Positions 51,515 through 63,309 of a stretch of DNA of 64,000 nt are shown piece by piece (within the stretch, counting starts at the first letter, position 1; the number at the start of each line of letters is the position of its first letter). The position numbers and the translations under genes were made by a program. Under the pieces are notes generated by a model, which searched no databases, was not told where the DNA came from, and was given only the letters and a program-made list of their open reading frames with translations. Source of the DNA: Nemertoderma westbladi (lineage: Eukaryota > Xenacoelomorpha > Nemertodermatida > Nemertodermatidae); assembly GCA_032718475.1 (NCBI GenBank), contig JAUCBJ010008670.1:27923-91922 (forward strand), written 5' to 3'.

Positions 51515-52132
51515 TGACCAATATTACATATACTGTACTCAACTATAGACGCAAATCCCACCTCGGTGAATTAACAATGTAATTATGGTAGGAGTAGGTT
51601 AGTGGCAAGTTTTTATAACCAAAACATAAGTGGCAAAATACAATGGATACAGAAAACATCAGGAGTTATTAGAACATTAAATTTTTATAAACTTAATTTA
51701 TATGGTAAATATAAATAAATAAAATAAATATTAAGTTAATAGTACGGCGTGAGGTAATAAAGGATTTTAAGTGCGCTATATGCGAGAAACTTTAATGCTC
51801 ATTTAGCCAAGCACAGTAAACCTTTTTCCAAAGTTACCTCTTGGTTACTATTTATCGGCCAGCCAAGGCTGAAAGCCTGGATGGAGTTATGATTCACAAT
51901 ATAAAGCAAACATTTCTATGGATCGGGCCATGGTCCCCTTACCTGAAGCCGAGTTATTAAACAACGAGTGCCAACTCGCTAAATAAGAACTAAGGTACAA
52001 AACAATTTTAATGTAAAACAAATTTTTATAAACAAACATTGTTCGAACACTATTATAACAGGTCCGACCGTATTGCTGTATTGTAGGGACTTTATGTGTC
52101 TCATTATCGATTTTCTACTGTATATCAAAAAT

Positions 52133-52222
52133 AATCCGGTTAGAATACCGTACCGATAGGTTTTTTTACTAAATAAATATATCATTTCTAAACTGATGGC
52201 AATTAAACAAATCATTTAACAC
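52133..52222 (+). repeat. ~90-bp direct repeat, copy 2
   Basis: Second copy, 33 bp from the splice donor of the Six3/6 homeobox exon. The copies enclose ~620 bp. They could be remnants of an element's ends or a local duplication. Confidence 0.92.
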
Positions 52223-52255
52223 ATTCTCCTGTATATAAAACATTATATTACGAAC

Positions 52256-53046
52256 CTGTTCCTGGCTGCTGCAGCCCTATCCCTCTGTCGCCTGTTCTTA
52301 AACCAGTTGCCAACCTGAGTTGGAGACAATCCAGTGGCGTTTGCCAGATCTTTCTTTTTCTGAGGATTCGGGTATGGATCCTGAAGATACCACTCCCTGA
52401 GAAGATTACGAGTCCTCTCCTTGAAACAATGAGTTTTCTGTTCACCGTCCCAGATGGTCGGGGGCAATGGGAACTTCTTCCTGACTCGGTACTTGTCTAC
52501 AGGCCCCAGCGGTCGACCGCGCAGTTTCTCTGCTTCTTGGTAATGAGCTTCTAGCCACATGGCTTGCAGTTTTCCGTGAGATTCGCGGCCGAATCGAAAG
52601 TTTTCAATAAGATGGTAGAGATCTCTGAAATGGCCTTTGTGGAACGCCACAATGGCTTTGGCACGGAGGATAGCTTCGTTGTAATTGATGTTGTCTGGGG
52701 ATGCTGCTGTAGCAGGTAGAGACCATAGGAATCGAGCTAGTCTGTCTATGTCACCGCTATCCTCCAGGGTCTGGCACACGGTGGCTACTTGCACCGGGGT
52801 GAAGTTGAGAGGGGGCGGGGGGGATGGTAGATGGTGGGAGCTTGGAGGTGCCGGTTGTCGACACAAGGGGGCGTGTAATCGAGTAGGGGATGATTCGTTT
52901 AGATTTGGCACGCGGTGTCTGGGAGACAGAACGGGCTGGGGATAGACTGGAGGCAGCATCGGCGGTGATTGACGCGATGGCAACAACGGTAGAGGCAGAT
53001 GAAACGGAGCTGGAAGATGCAACATGTTGGGAAATAACATTACCAA
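52256..53046 (-). CDS. Six3/6: Six3/6 (optix-type) homeobox protein, first exon
   Basis: 263 codons plus 2 nt, from ATG at 53046 to the donor CAG|GTTCGT at 52255. The N-terminal ~80 residues are Pro/Leu-rich ([17 protein letters not shown]). The SIX domain runs ~82-198: [62 protein letters not shown]. The homeodomain is ~199-258 with [19 protein letters not shown] and [20 protein letters not shown]. The wording [20 protein letters not shown] and QDPYPNP is that of the Six3/6 subfamily rather than Six1/2 or Six4/5. Six3/6 factors are nuclear DNA-binding regulators (often repressors with Groucho) of anterior neural and eye fate. No frame defects. Confidence 0.95.
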
Positions 53047-53399
53047 AATTAGGTTGTAATCAATGAACGCGGGATGTTACTCGTAATTATTTAATAAAAG
53101 CATTATTATAATGATAACAAGAATTACAAACTAAAACCATAAAACACACAAAATTAGCCTAAAATATCTAAATATGAACACGATAAATAAAAACAGTGAA
53201 TCACACAATACTCATATTTTTGAAAGTAAATAATGTATAATAAGTAAATACGAAACCATGGCCAAATTAGTGCAATAATTTATTAATGTACGTACAGTAT
53301 CGACAGCATAACGGCGGTATGTATTGGCGAGGACTATGCTATAGGCCTAGGTTTTTATATCAATATCTAAAATAGATGCGAAACTATATAATCTACGGC

Positions 53400-53830
53400 A
53401 GCTTGTCGGACTGTAATAAACTATAAAGAAACGAACCTTAGTTCATCAGATGGGCGGCATGGCAGTTTAATAGTATTTGTGCAAGCTGGTGCACCTAACT
53501 ACTACTCCGCCCAGGAACCAGCAAGTTATTTAGGCAGGAGGCTTTAAATAAAGCAACTTGTATGATGGCCTCCCTAAAACCAGCAAAGCAGATAATGTAC
53601 CCACAGAGAATGAATGACAGGGGCATGGCTAACTGCGATACTATAAACTTGGACCAAAGAACCAACTGCTACCCAGCGTTGGGGCGCCTATTTACGCCAT
53701 TGGCTAATGAGGCAACTGCGAGAAACCATGATCCTGTCAATCATAGCCGCGTTTTGTCAATCAGGCGCACAAAATGTCCACAGGAATATTTTCGTATATG
53801 GTAATTATCCGGCTCTTGTAGTTTATAATA
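53400..53830 (-). promoter_or_regulatory. Candidate proximal regulatory region of Six3/6 with paired PBX-MEIS sites
   Basis: Unique block 350-780 bp upstream of the Six3/6 start codon. CTGTCAATCA at 53734-53743 (TGATTGACAG on the - strand) and TTGTCAATCA at 53754-53763 (one mismatch) lie 20 bp apart, and an inverted CCAAT (ATTGG) at 53699-53703. An 80-codon frame here (53562-53804) has no domain and is taken as chance. Confidence 0.45.
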
Positions 53831-54889
53831 ATCCATGAAAGAGATATATAAATAACCATGAAAGCGAGCTGGCAATTATTTTACTTTGATTTGTTTTTTA
53901 GAAGGCTATTTTACTAATTAATGTATTCGCGAAATTAAAGTTTTACGCACAAAGAGATGCCATTAACGTAGAACGGGGAACCAAGTAATCATACTCCACT
54001 CTATTGTGTGAGTCACAGTAGCGGTCTATTCACCAGCCTAATGAGGGCCTTATATATGGCTGCAAACCGCCCCGGGGAGACTTCTAATAGGTCCGTTTAA
54101 TAAGCCAATCTCTCTTTGTATAGATAGTTTCTAACAATTGAAATGGCATAGTGTAGATACAGTACTGCTATAACTACACCGGTGAAAATAATTTGTACGG
54201 TTTCCGGACACTTCACTTCACTTCACCCCCCACCCCAGACGGTTCTCCCAGGCATTTATCAAAAATATTCCATTTATTCAAACGATTAAAAAAACGTCAC
54301 ATTTCGACAGCCAAATGCCATAGAACAAAATCACGCACATGCCGATTATTTATACAATAGCAGTTGTGGTTGACAAATTTCATCTGCAGTAGCAACAGGG
54401 TGGTGCAGGGCTTTGGTTTATTAAGTGAGCATTGTATTTTATGGCATTATCTCTGCGCAGCATCCTGGTGTATACACAATCAAGAGAGAATGGGACGGAC
54501 TGCTATAGCAACACAGGATCTACTGCTGCCCGGAATACTTTTACCTTAGAGAATATATTCTACATTATTTCCCTTGATAGTTTATATAACGATATTTAAT
54601 TTAATGTATATCCCCACACGGTAGTGTTTTAAGATAAGCATGGGGATGATTCTTTGCAAGATGATATATTACTTGCAATAAATATTATTAATTTAATTAC
54701 TTTTATTACATATAAAAAGGTGATATCATTTCATGCGTATTTCATGCAAAAACATTATCACAAACAATGTTTATTCATGATTAACATTTATGAGGAATAG
54801 TCGTGAGCCACGGATATTATAAAATATTATTAGTTTATACCATAAATATGCGATGAACATGACGGGAATGCAGGGCTAGTAAATAATAG
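53831..54889. other. Upstream DNA, nothing recognised
   Basis: AT-rich with short CACTTCACTTCACTTCACC repeats near 54209-54227. No gene. Confidence 0.5.
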
Positions 54890-55415
54890 GGAATGAAGGT
54901 CAACATCCATAAGCACAATTAAGGTATAGCTTTCTGACTATATCATAGTCCTTCTTCAGGCAAATATAATAAACCTATTGTACGTCACACCTACTTTACA
55001 TTTACCACCTCACCACCTACTTTAACTTACCGCCATATTATATTATTTACCGCCGGTACATAACATTAATGTGCACCTACTCTACATACTTACCACGATT
55101 TATACATATTATTAATATTCATTCTTTAGCATAATTATTTTTCATTGTTACCTCCTTTGCAATGTTTTAATATTTACCAGCGTGCACCTACTGTACTTCA
55201 CACCTACTTTACATTTACCACCTCACACCTACTTTACCATATAATCAAGCATTGCATAACCTTTACAATTGGCGGGAAATTCAAAACTTTCAGTTATATC
55301 TAACGTGTTAACGGATATATTGTATATATTATATTTGCCTGAAGGAGGACTATAATGTAGTCAGAAATTATTTATACGTTAACTTAATTTTGCTTGCGGG
55401 TGCTGACCTTCATTC
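54890..55415. mobile_element. MITE with ~80-bp inverted ends
   Basis: GAATGAAGGTCAACATCC...TTCAGGCAAATATAAT (54891-54972) is mirrored by ATTATATTTGCCTGAAGGAG...GGTGCTGACCTTCATTC (55341-55415). ATAATAG occurs just outside both ends and may be a 7-8-bp target duplication, as for hAT-type MITEs. Inner ACACCTACTTTACATTTACC words repeat. Confidence 0.75.
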
Positions 55416-56920
55416 TATAATAGTTTATATATACCATATATAGCTATTTCAAGCAATATGTTTATGGTAAACTAACTAATAATAATTTATATTAGCCGTG
55501 GCCTTACTCGTCTTATATATTAAATATTTGAGCATTATTTACGCCACGAAATGCATCATTCCATTTCAATAACTCGCTTCTTGATAATGTTCTACGTAAG
55601 ATGCTGGAGGCGCTTAAGCTGCAATCACTTTCTCATGTATAAATCATATCATTTTGCTACGATCGATAAAGTTTCGACTGGCATTTTGGGATAGTTAGGA
55701 ATAGATACTCGTATCGCCTGGAGCACTATCACTTTAGCACTCCAAGGGGCGTCTTTTTCTCAGAAGTAATCGTGAAGTTTGGATACAATACAACCCAGGG
55801 CCAACAACCGCTTTAAAGTAGTTATTACCAAGTGTCCAATATCCATCACCCATTGGGTATGAATGGATTTAATGTACACCAGTCTTAGCTTTATCACAGT
55901 TTTCACAGTGCCGTCAAAAATTAGATACTGCTACAATTACACTCCTAGGGGAATATGTCAAGGTAGTATTGTACGGGAACGAATGAGGGGAGGGGGTGGG
56001 GTTGCTGGGCACACGACCCGCCAGTGAAGTAGCACATGCAAAAGGCTACCTCGAATTTTCCAAAAAAAATTATGCAACCCTGTAGTTTTAGACAGTCACA
56101 TATTAAAACTAATTTAGGGGACCATTACTCCACATGTTTTTTTTTATTAATTTATTTTTATTTATTTATATATTAAAAAAAATTAAAAATTATTTTGAAA
56201 ATTTAACACAATGATGTGGGATCTTTTACTAAGAAAACTGAGTATGGAAACTTCGTAAACACGTTCGTTTGACAAATATAGCACTTTTTGAGCAGGTAAT
56301 TTTTTTCAAAAAGTTATATATTGTAAAGCATTTATATGTAAAATATCACATGTTTAAGGATCAGTAATACCACCTGGGTTAAAGTTATCGGGCCAAGACT
56401 TAGGCAAAATGGAGCTAGACTATCTTCTATGAAAATTTATGCACAAAATTATTGTTTTTTAATGGGGAATCTTTTTAAGCTCGTTTAAGCCAAGGAATGC
56501 CTGTTCACCACCATGGGTGATCTTACACAGTAAACCCTTACATTCTGTTTCCCAAGTTGCTTTGGTTCCAAAATTATTGTTTTTGAAAAATTTATGGGGT
56601 TTTTAGTATGTTCGGACTGTAATTTGGGAATCAAATATTTTTGATAGAAAAAGGGTAGCAGTTACAAAATGATACAAAAACGATTCAAATGGCCATGATT
56701 TGGAAAGTTTAGAATATAAATAAAACTTATTTAAAATTTATTGCATCACTGTAATTTATAGTTAGTTTGTAATAATTATACATTATACCTATTTATATAG
56801 TTCGAGTTATGTTATTTTGATTATAACATTTATTGTTATATTGAATGTTTAGAAGCATATCAGAATAATATTTAGTACTATTTAATATTAGTTGGACAAT
56901 TTGAGTTCTATGGTGTTAAT
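55416..56920. other. Intergenic, nothing recognised
   Basis: AT-rich unique DNA with a G-rich patch near 55984-56004. No gene or clear repeat. Confidence 0.5.
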
Positions 56921-57371
56921 AAACGTTTTTAAGAAACGTCTAAAAACTCACCTATACTATCTGGAATACCACGTGAACTAGTGTCTCATATTACGCTGTG
57001 CCTATGAAGTTAAATCTAAACTAAACATTATTTATTGGTTTTTATGGACGACTGACATTTTTTTACTTAATTAATTGGATAATTTTATTTCACAACTATT
57101 GCCATTAATTACTAATTAGCTTAACCCGTAACATTGGAATATCTGCGATGTTCGTTTTTATTGTTTTTTTTACTATATTTTATGATGTTTTTATTGTTAG
57201 TTTTTTATTACTACATTAATTTAGTTGATTTTATCTCATAACTATTGCCATTGCAGTCACGAACTACTAATTACTGTGTATTATGTGTTGTCAGCGCCTT
57301 AGAGTACCTAAATGATGTAAATTTGGCGCTATATAAATAAATATATATTATTATTATTATTATTATTATTA
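56921..57371 (+). mobile_element. 3' end of an L2/CR1-like LINE
   Basis: VFKKRLKTHLYYLEYHVN and a stop (~56922-56982) match the terminal F-K-x-R-L-K-T-H-L-[FY] block of CR1/L2 ORF2. The 3' end GGCGCTATATAAATAAATAT followed by (ATT)n to 57371 is the familiar tail of such elements. 5'-truncated. Confidence 0.75.
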
Positions 57372-57519
57372 TCTTCTTTATATTTCTTGTCAATAAATAT
57401 ATATGTATATTATCATAGTTTACGTACATTCCTTTGATAGGTTAAAATAAAGTGTGTAATGAGCTGAATTTTAGGATGTTAAAGTTTATGATAAAGGTTA
57501 AGAAAGGTGATTAGCACCC

Positions 57520-59890
57520 CATGGAGTTTCCTTGTCCACGTTTAAACATGTCAATGGACCGCCTGAGTGACCAGTGGTACTTGATGGGAATCAACATTTG
57601 ATGGGCATCCCAAGACAACAGTAATATGTTGATCCAGTCCAACCAATGCCTCAGAGCCAGAACAAGCAGTTAAGTTTTATGAAGATCTGACTTGACCTAC
57701 TGTATAATGGACATTCCGAAACACAACGTCAAAGTCATTGCTGGTGACCTGAATGCGCAAATTGGCCCAGAAAACATCAAGGGTTACACCTATAACACCA
57801 GTTCTGACAGAAATGGGTATATACTTACTTTTAGAGCTAATGGAAGAATGTGAATTGACACCAACAAACAACACATTCGAAAAAAGTAAGGGGAAGCTAT
57901 GGACCTTTCAATACCCTAATGGAACCAAAGCACAGCTGGATTACATCATTATAAACAAAAAGTGGAGAAACATATCCCCCAGAAACCCAAACGAAAACAG
58001 TATGTGCCACTGGCAAAACTCTGAGGTTACTTGTAAGAGAGATGATCTTAAGATAGCCTACAAAGTTAAAACCGAACAACCAACAACCGAAAACATTAAC
58101 AAGGTTGAGAAAGCTAAGGACGATCCTAAATTGGCCTACAACATCAGCCAGGAAAAGTACATACAGGGTAAAATTGAAGCAATTACAACTGCTCACATAC
58201 AGCAACAATCAAGACTTACCTGGCAAACTGTAAATGAAGTATCTGGTCGGAAAAGTTGTGCAAAGGGGCGCCTCAAAGCCGATAGTCCTGAAGAACGTGT
58301 TGGGAAGTGGAAAAATCATTTCAGCAACTTGCTTGGGCAGCCACCAAACATCGAGGTCAGCCTTACAAGGAAAATATATGACAAGACACTACCTATAAAA
58401 ACAGGGGACTTCACACCTGCCGAACTCCAAAGAAGCATTAAAAGCATGTCCAATAATAAAGCGAATGGATTAGATGAAATCCCAGTCTACCAGCTGAGGT
58501 ATGGAAAACCGGAGTGCTAAACAGACCATTATTGAATGTTTGCAACCGGATGTTAAAAGGGGAAAAGCCACCACCAATTTGGACTAAAGGTCAACTAAAG
58601 CCTCTCCCCAAAAAAGGAGACCTCGGCATACCAACAAACTATCGTGGGATCTATCTGCTTGTGGTAGCTGCCAAAATATACAATAAAATGATTCTATATA
58701 GGATTAGGCCTCACATAGAGAAACTACTGCGTAAGAGCCAAAACGGATTTCGACCAAGTAGATCAACAATATCTCAGATACTTGCACTACGGAGACTGAT
58801 TGAAGGAATTAAGTCAAAGAATCTCCCCGCAGTCATGTCATGACTTTTGTGGCTTTCAAGAAGGCATTCGACTCCATCCATAGAGGTAAAATGCTGGAAA
58901 TCCTAAGAGCTTATGGAATACCAGAAGTAATTGTTGCTGGCATTGGATTGTTATATTGTGACACAGAAGCGCAGGTACTCTCACCAGATGGTGAAACTGA
59001 GTTTTTCTCAATCCTGGCTGGCGTACTGCAAGGTGACACATTGGCGCCATTACTATTTGTAATTGTACTGGATTACGCAATGAGGACGGCCACAAAGGGT
59101 GAAGATCTGGGATTCACACTTCAAGAACGCAGAAGTAGTAGATATCCGGCAACTACAGTCACAGACACCGACTTTGCGGATGACATCGCCCTGCTCTCTA
59201 ATACCTAGCAGATGCACAGCTTTACTAATAAAGTGGAGAGGGCTGCATAAGGAGGTTGGATTGCATATAAATGCTACCAAGACCGAATTCATGACTTTTA
59301 ATGTTAATGGAAACTTGACAACCATTGATAATAATCAACTAAGGAAGGTCGACGGCTTCCAATACCTAGGATCATGGATAGAGAGTAGCAAAAAGGACAT
59401 AGAAGTTAGGAAAGCAAAGGCTTGGGTAGCTCTATCAAAAATGGATACCATCTGGAGATCAGATCTCTCCAGGAACCTGAAGACTAAGTTCTTTCGAGCC
59501 ACAATGGAAAGTGTATTTTTATACGGGGGTGAGACCTGGACACTCACTAAATCACTTGAACCACCGAATTGATGGTTGTTACACAAGACTACTAAGGGCA
59601 GCCATAAACATCAGCTGGAGACAACACATGACAAACGCCGAGCTCTATGGTACAATACCACCTGTATCAACCACCCTCCGTGAACGCAGATTAAGATTCA
59701 GTGGGCACTGCTGACGAAGTAAAGACGAGGTCATACCAGATCTACTTTCCTGGCAACCAACTCATGGAAAGCGTAGTCGTGGACGACCGGCCATAACATA
59801 TATAGATCAACTTGAAAGGGATACTGAACTTGGGAGAAACGAAATTGCGACAACTATGGAGATTCGGGAAGCCTGGAAGGATCTCATTTC
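57520..59890 (+). pseudogene. Decayed RTE-type LINE (endonuclease and reverse transcriptase)
   Basis: Pieces in changing frames: SSPTNASEPEQAVKFYEDLT and VKVIAGDLNAQIGPE (endonuclease, 57610-57780), KLWTFQYPNGTKAQLDYII (57893-57950), SNNKANGLDEIP, NYRGIYLL, NGFRPSRSTISQ, VAFKKAFDSIHRGK, GVLQGDTLAPLLF, FADDIALLS (reverse transcriptase, 58450-59205), GETWTLTKSL, RLRFSGHC, and the terminal block EAWKDLISTVRVRST (~59867-59911). The first catalytic Asp (normally F-x-D-F-K-K-A-F) reads Ala (VAFKKAF); FADD remains. At least five frame changes or stops make it inactive. Confidence 0.9.
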
Positions 59891-60180
59891 CACTGTCCGA
59901 GTTCGCTCGACCTAGTAGTAGTTGGAGAATCGGGAAGCCTGGAAGGATCTCATTTCCACTGTCCGAGTTCGCTCGACCTAGTAGTAGTTGGAGAATCGGG
60001 AAGACTGGAAGGATCTCATTTCCACTGTCCGAGTTCGCTCGACCTAGTAGTAGTTGGAGAATCGGGAAGACTGGAAGGATCTCATTTCCACTGTCCGAGT
60101 TCGCTCGACCTAGTAGTAGTTGGAGAATCGGGAAGCCTGGAAGGATCTCATTTCCACTGTCCGAGTTCGCTCGACCTACT
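59861..60180 (+). repeat. 66-bp minisatellite grown from the RTE 3' end
   Basis: About 4.8 copies of a 66-bp unit (GAATCGGGAAGCCTGGAAGG ... CGCTCGACCTAGTAGTAGTT). The first copy is the RTE's own terminal coding block and TAG tail, so the array arose by tandem duplication of the LINE's 3' end. Open frames on both strands are incidental. Confidence 0.93.
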
Positions 60181-60260
60181 GTAGTATTAGGTACTGATTT
60201 GTACTTTAAAACCGGGATCGCAATCCCCATCCCTATAACTGCGGTCCCGATCTTAATACC

Positions 60261-61449
60261 GACAGTTTGGGACCGGAGTCCTGAAGGATAAATAATGACA
60301 GTTTGGGACCGGAGTCCCGAAGGATAAATAATGACAGTTTGGGACCGGAGTCCCGAAGGATAAATAATGACAGTTTGGGACCGGAGTCCCGAAGGATAAA
60401 TAATGACAGTTTGGGACCGGAGTCCCGAAGGATAAATAATGACAGTTTGGGACCGGAGTCCCGAAGGATAAATAATGACAGTTTGGGACCGGAGTCCCGA
60501 AGGATAAATAATGACAGTTTGGGACCGGAGTCCCGAAGGATAAATAATGACAGTTTGGGACCGGAGTCCCGAAGGATAAATAATGACAGTTTGGGACCGG
60601 AGTCCCGAAGGATAAATAATGACAGTTTGGGACCGGAGTCCCGAAGGATAAATAATGACAGTTTGGGACCGGAGTCCCGAAGGATAAATAATGACAGTTT
60701 GGGACCGGAGTCCCGAAGGATAAATAATGACAGTTTGGGACCGGAGTCCCGAAGGATAAATAATGACAGTTTGGGACCGGAGTCCCGAAGGATAAATAAT
60801 GACAGTTTGGGACTGGAGTCCCGAAGGATAAATAATGACAGTTTGGGACCGGAGTCCCGAAGGATAAATAATGACAGTTTGGGACCGGAGTCCCGAAGGA
60901 TAAATAATGACAGTTTGGGACCGGAGTCCCGAAGGATAAATAATGACAGTTTGGGACCGGAGTCCCGAAGGATAAATAATGACAGTTTGGGACCGGAGTC
61001 CGAAGGATAAATAATGACAGTTTGGGACCGGAGTCCCGAAGGATAAATAATGACAGTTTGGGACCGGAGTCCCGAAGGATAAATAATGACAGTTTGGGAC
61101 CGGAGTCCCGAAGGATAAATAATGACAGTTTGGGACCGGAGTCCCGAAGGATAAATAATGACAGTTTGGGACCGGAGTCCCGAAGGATAAATAATGACAG
61201 TTTGGGACCGGAGTCCCGAAGGATAAATAATGACAGTTTGGGACCGGAGTCCCGAAGGATAAATACCGACAGTTTGGGACCGGAGTCCCGAAGGATAAAT
61301 AATGACAGTTTGGGACCGGAGTCCCGAAGGATAAATAATGACAGTTTGGGACCGGAGTCCCAAAGGATAAATAATGACAGTTTGGGACCGGAGTCCCGAA
61401 GGATAAATAATGACAGTTTGGGACCGGAGTCCAGAAGGATAAATAATGA
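60261..61449 (+). repeat. 36-bp minisatellite, 33 copies
   Basis: Unit GACAGTTTGGGACCGGAGTC + CCGAAGGATAAATAAT. GGGAC-CGGA-GTCCC inside each unit is a small hairpin. Almost all copies are identical; variants include CTGAAGG (first unit), GACTGG (near 60811), a 1-bp deletion near 61000, ATACCGAC (61264) and CCAGAAGG (last). Because 36 is a multiple of 3, frames of 201, 235 and 376 codons open on both strands; I do not call them genes. Confidence 0.97.
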
Positions 61450-63165
61450 TATTTATTTTTTGAATATAGTTCCAGTGGTACTAACCAGTGGATTGCAGCT
61501 GCATTATATTATAATACATACATGTATATATTCAGAATGCTGTGCCGGTTTGTCGACAAATGTACCTAAGACATGTTCAGTTTTTCTAAAGTTGATGGAC
61601 AGTAGTATTGAATTAATTTTTCAGTAAACCATCCAGTTAAAAATTATACATAAGTTTTCATATAATTTTATCTTACTGATATTTCAGCAGTGTGAAAAAG
61701 ATTTGAGAAATCAAGAAAAGTTGGATCCCTTATTTTAAACAGTTAGTGTTTACAGTGCAATAGCGGACAATATTAATATTATGAATTATATTATGTGCCA
61801 AAAGTATTATAATAATATACATAAAGCCACAAAGGAATCATATTCGGATACAAGCAACGACATATTAATTTTATTTAACTTTGTTTTAAGGGGAGGGGGG
61901 AGGGTACCACCCCCCCCCCCCCCCCCCCCACCCACACCCCCACCCCCCCACACCCCCCGCCCCCACCCTCCATTTTTTTTAAATTGCCAATACTTTGGGT
62001 TATATTTAAATATAACAATTTTGTCGTCGCTAGTCAATGTCTGGAAGGCCAAAATAGTCTCCAAACGTAAATTTGAAAATTCTTAGCATCCCCTTTGCGG
62101 CTGGTAATTTCACTGGTATTGACAATTTCACTAAAAACACTACTAGAACCTCGATTTTGGTCAAAATGTTTGAAATCAACTTTTTTGGCTTCAGCACAAG
62201 CGTCTCTACAAAATTTGTCTTATAGAATTTAAAATTAGCCAATTATAATTTAATTAATTAATTTCAATTATTTTTATTAAAATCAGCTATTACATAAAAT
62301 ATGCAGAAATTTTCGAAATTAAAGAACTGCCGAAACCCATTAGAAAAAGCCTAAAATCATGACATTTGGTTGAAAATGGCGGAGGAGTAGTGTTTTAAAA
62401 ATGAAAAATGTCATTCTCAGATAATTGCCTTTAAAGTTAGAAACTTCCCCAAAACTTCCCTGCTTATAATATGTAAGAATGTCTCCAATATTTATCAAGC
62501 AACAAGAAAGCACAAAACCATGCTAAAAACTTTGTCATGGGGGTTTTCATGGTCGGTGATTTCATTTCTGAGGTCAGTTTTCAGATTTATTGAAATCTAG
62601 TTAGTCTGTATATCTGTCTGTCGGTCTATCTGACTATCCGCCAATCTGTCCGTGAAATTTAATAAAAATGGCACACCATCTAGCTAAAAGTTTAGCTATA
62701 GGGGTTTTCCTGGTCGAAGAATTCAACCAGATAAATTGACACCAGAAAGGAAGTCACCGACACCGAAAACCCATATAGGGGCTTTTTTTTAGACAGGTAG
62801 TATGGTTTTCATTGGTCAAGCGGGCAGACAGCCATATCTCGAAAGCAAGATATACAGTATCTTGCTAAACAGTTTTCAAATTTGAAATCTTGATCAAAAT
62901 CAGCTCTATATTAAATCGTAAGAAAAATGTGAAGGTGGGGTAACAACCCCCCCCCCCCCCCTTGCCGCCTTTTAGGGTAGGAAACGTTACGTAATAGTAT
63001 TAATATAATATAACAATAATATAATAATAATATAACGATACGTACGGTGATATGGTTATCCTTGTTATAAATCTCTGGTAGACAATAAATATGGTCCGTC
63101 AATATATTTTTCTAGTAAGTAAAAATTTCCGTAATTTATGGTTAAGTGGTTAAGTTTTCGTTAAG
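61450..63165. other. No gene; C-rich tract and weak internal repeats
   Basis: Poly(C) 61910-61929 continues as ACCC/CACCCC repeats to ~61971 (G-quadruplex potential on the - strand). CTAAAAACTTTGTCATGGGG near 62523 and CTAAAAGTTTAGCTATAGGG near 62683 are diverged copies. Another C run lies at 62947-62961. Confidence 0.5.
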
Positions 63166-63309
63166 TTAACCCTATTAGTACCGGGCTATAAAATGCTGTA
63201 CAAATACCGGGGGGGGGGGGGGGGGTCATATTGACCCTTCCCTCTAAATTACAAGTAGTGCACAATTTTCACAAAATTTGAAAGTTACATTTTTCGGCTA
63301 ATTGTTTTT

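Noticed and set aside
53562-53804. 80-codon + strand frame upstream of Six3/6
   Set aside because: No domain, opposite strand, and it overlaps the region better explained as regulatory.
60233-61363. 376-codon - strand frame and 201/235-codon + strand frames
   Set aside because: They are translations of a 36-bp tandem repeat whose length is a multiple of 3; there is no non-repeat sequence, start context or domain.
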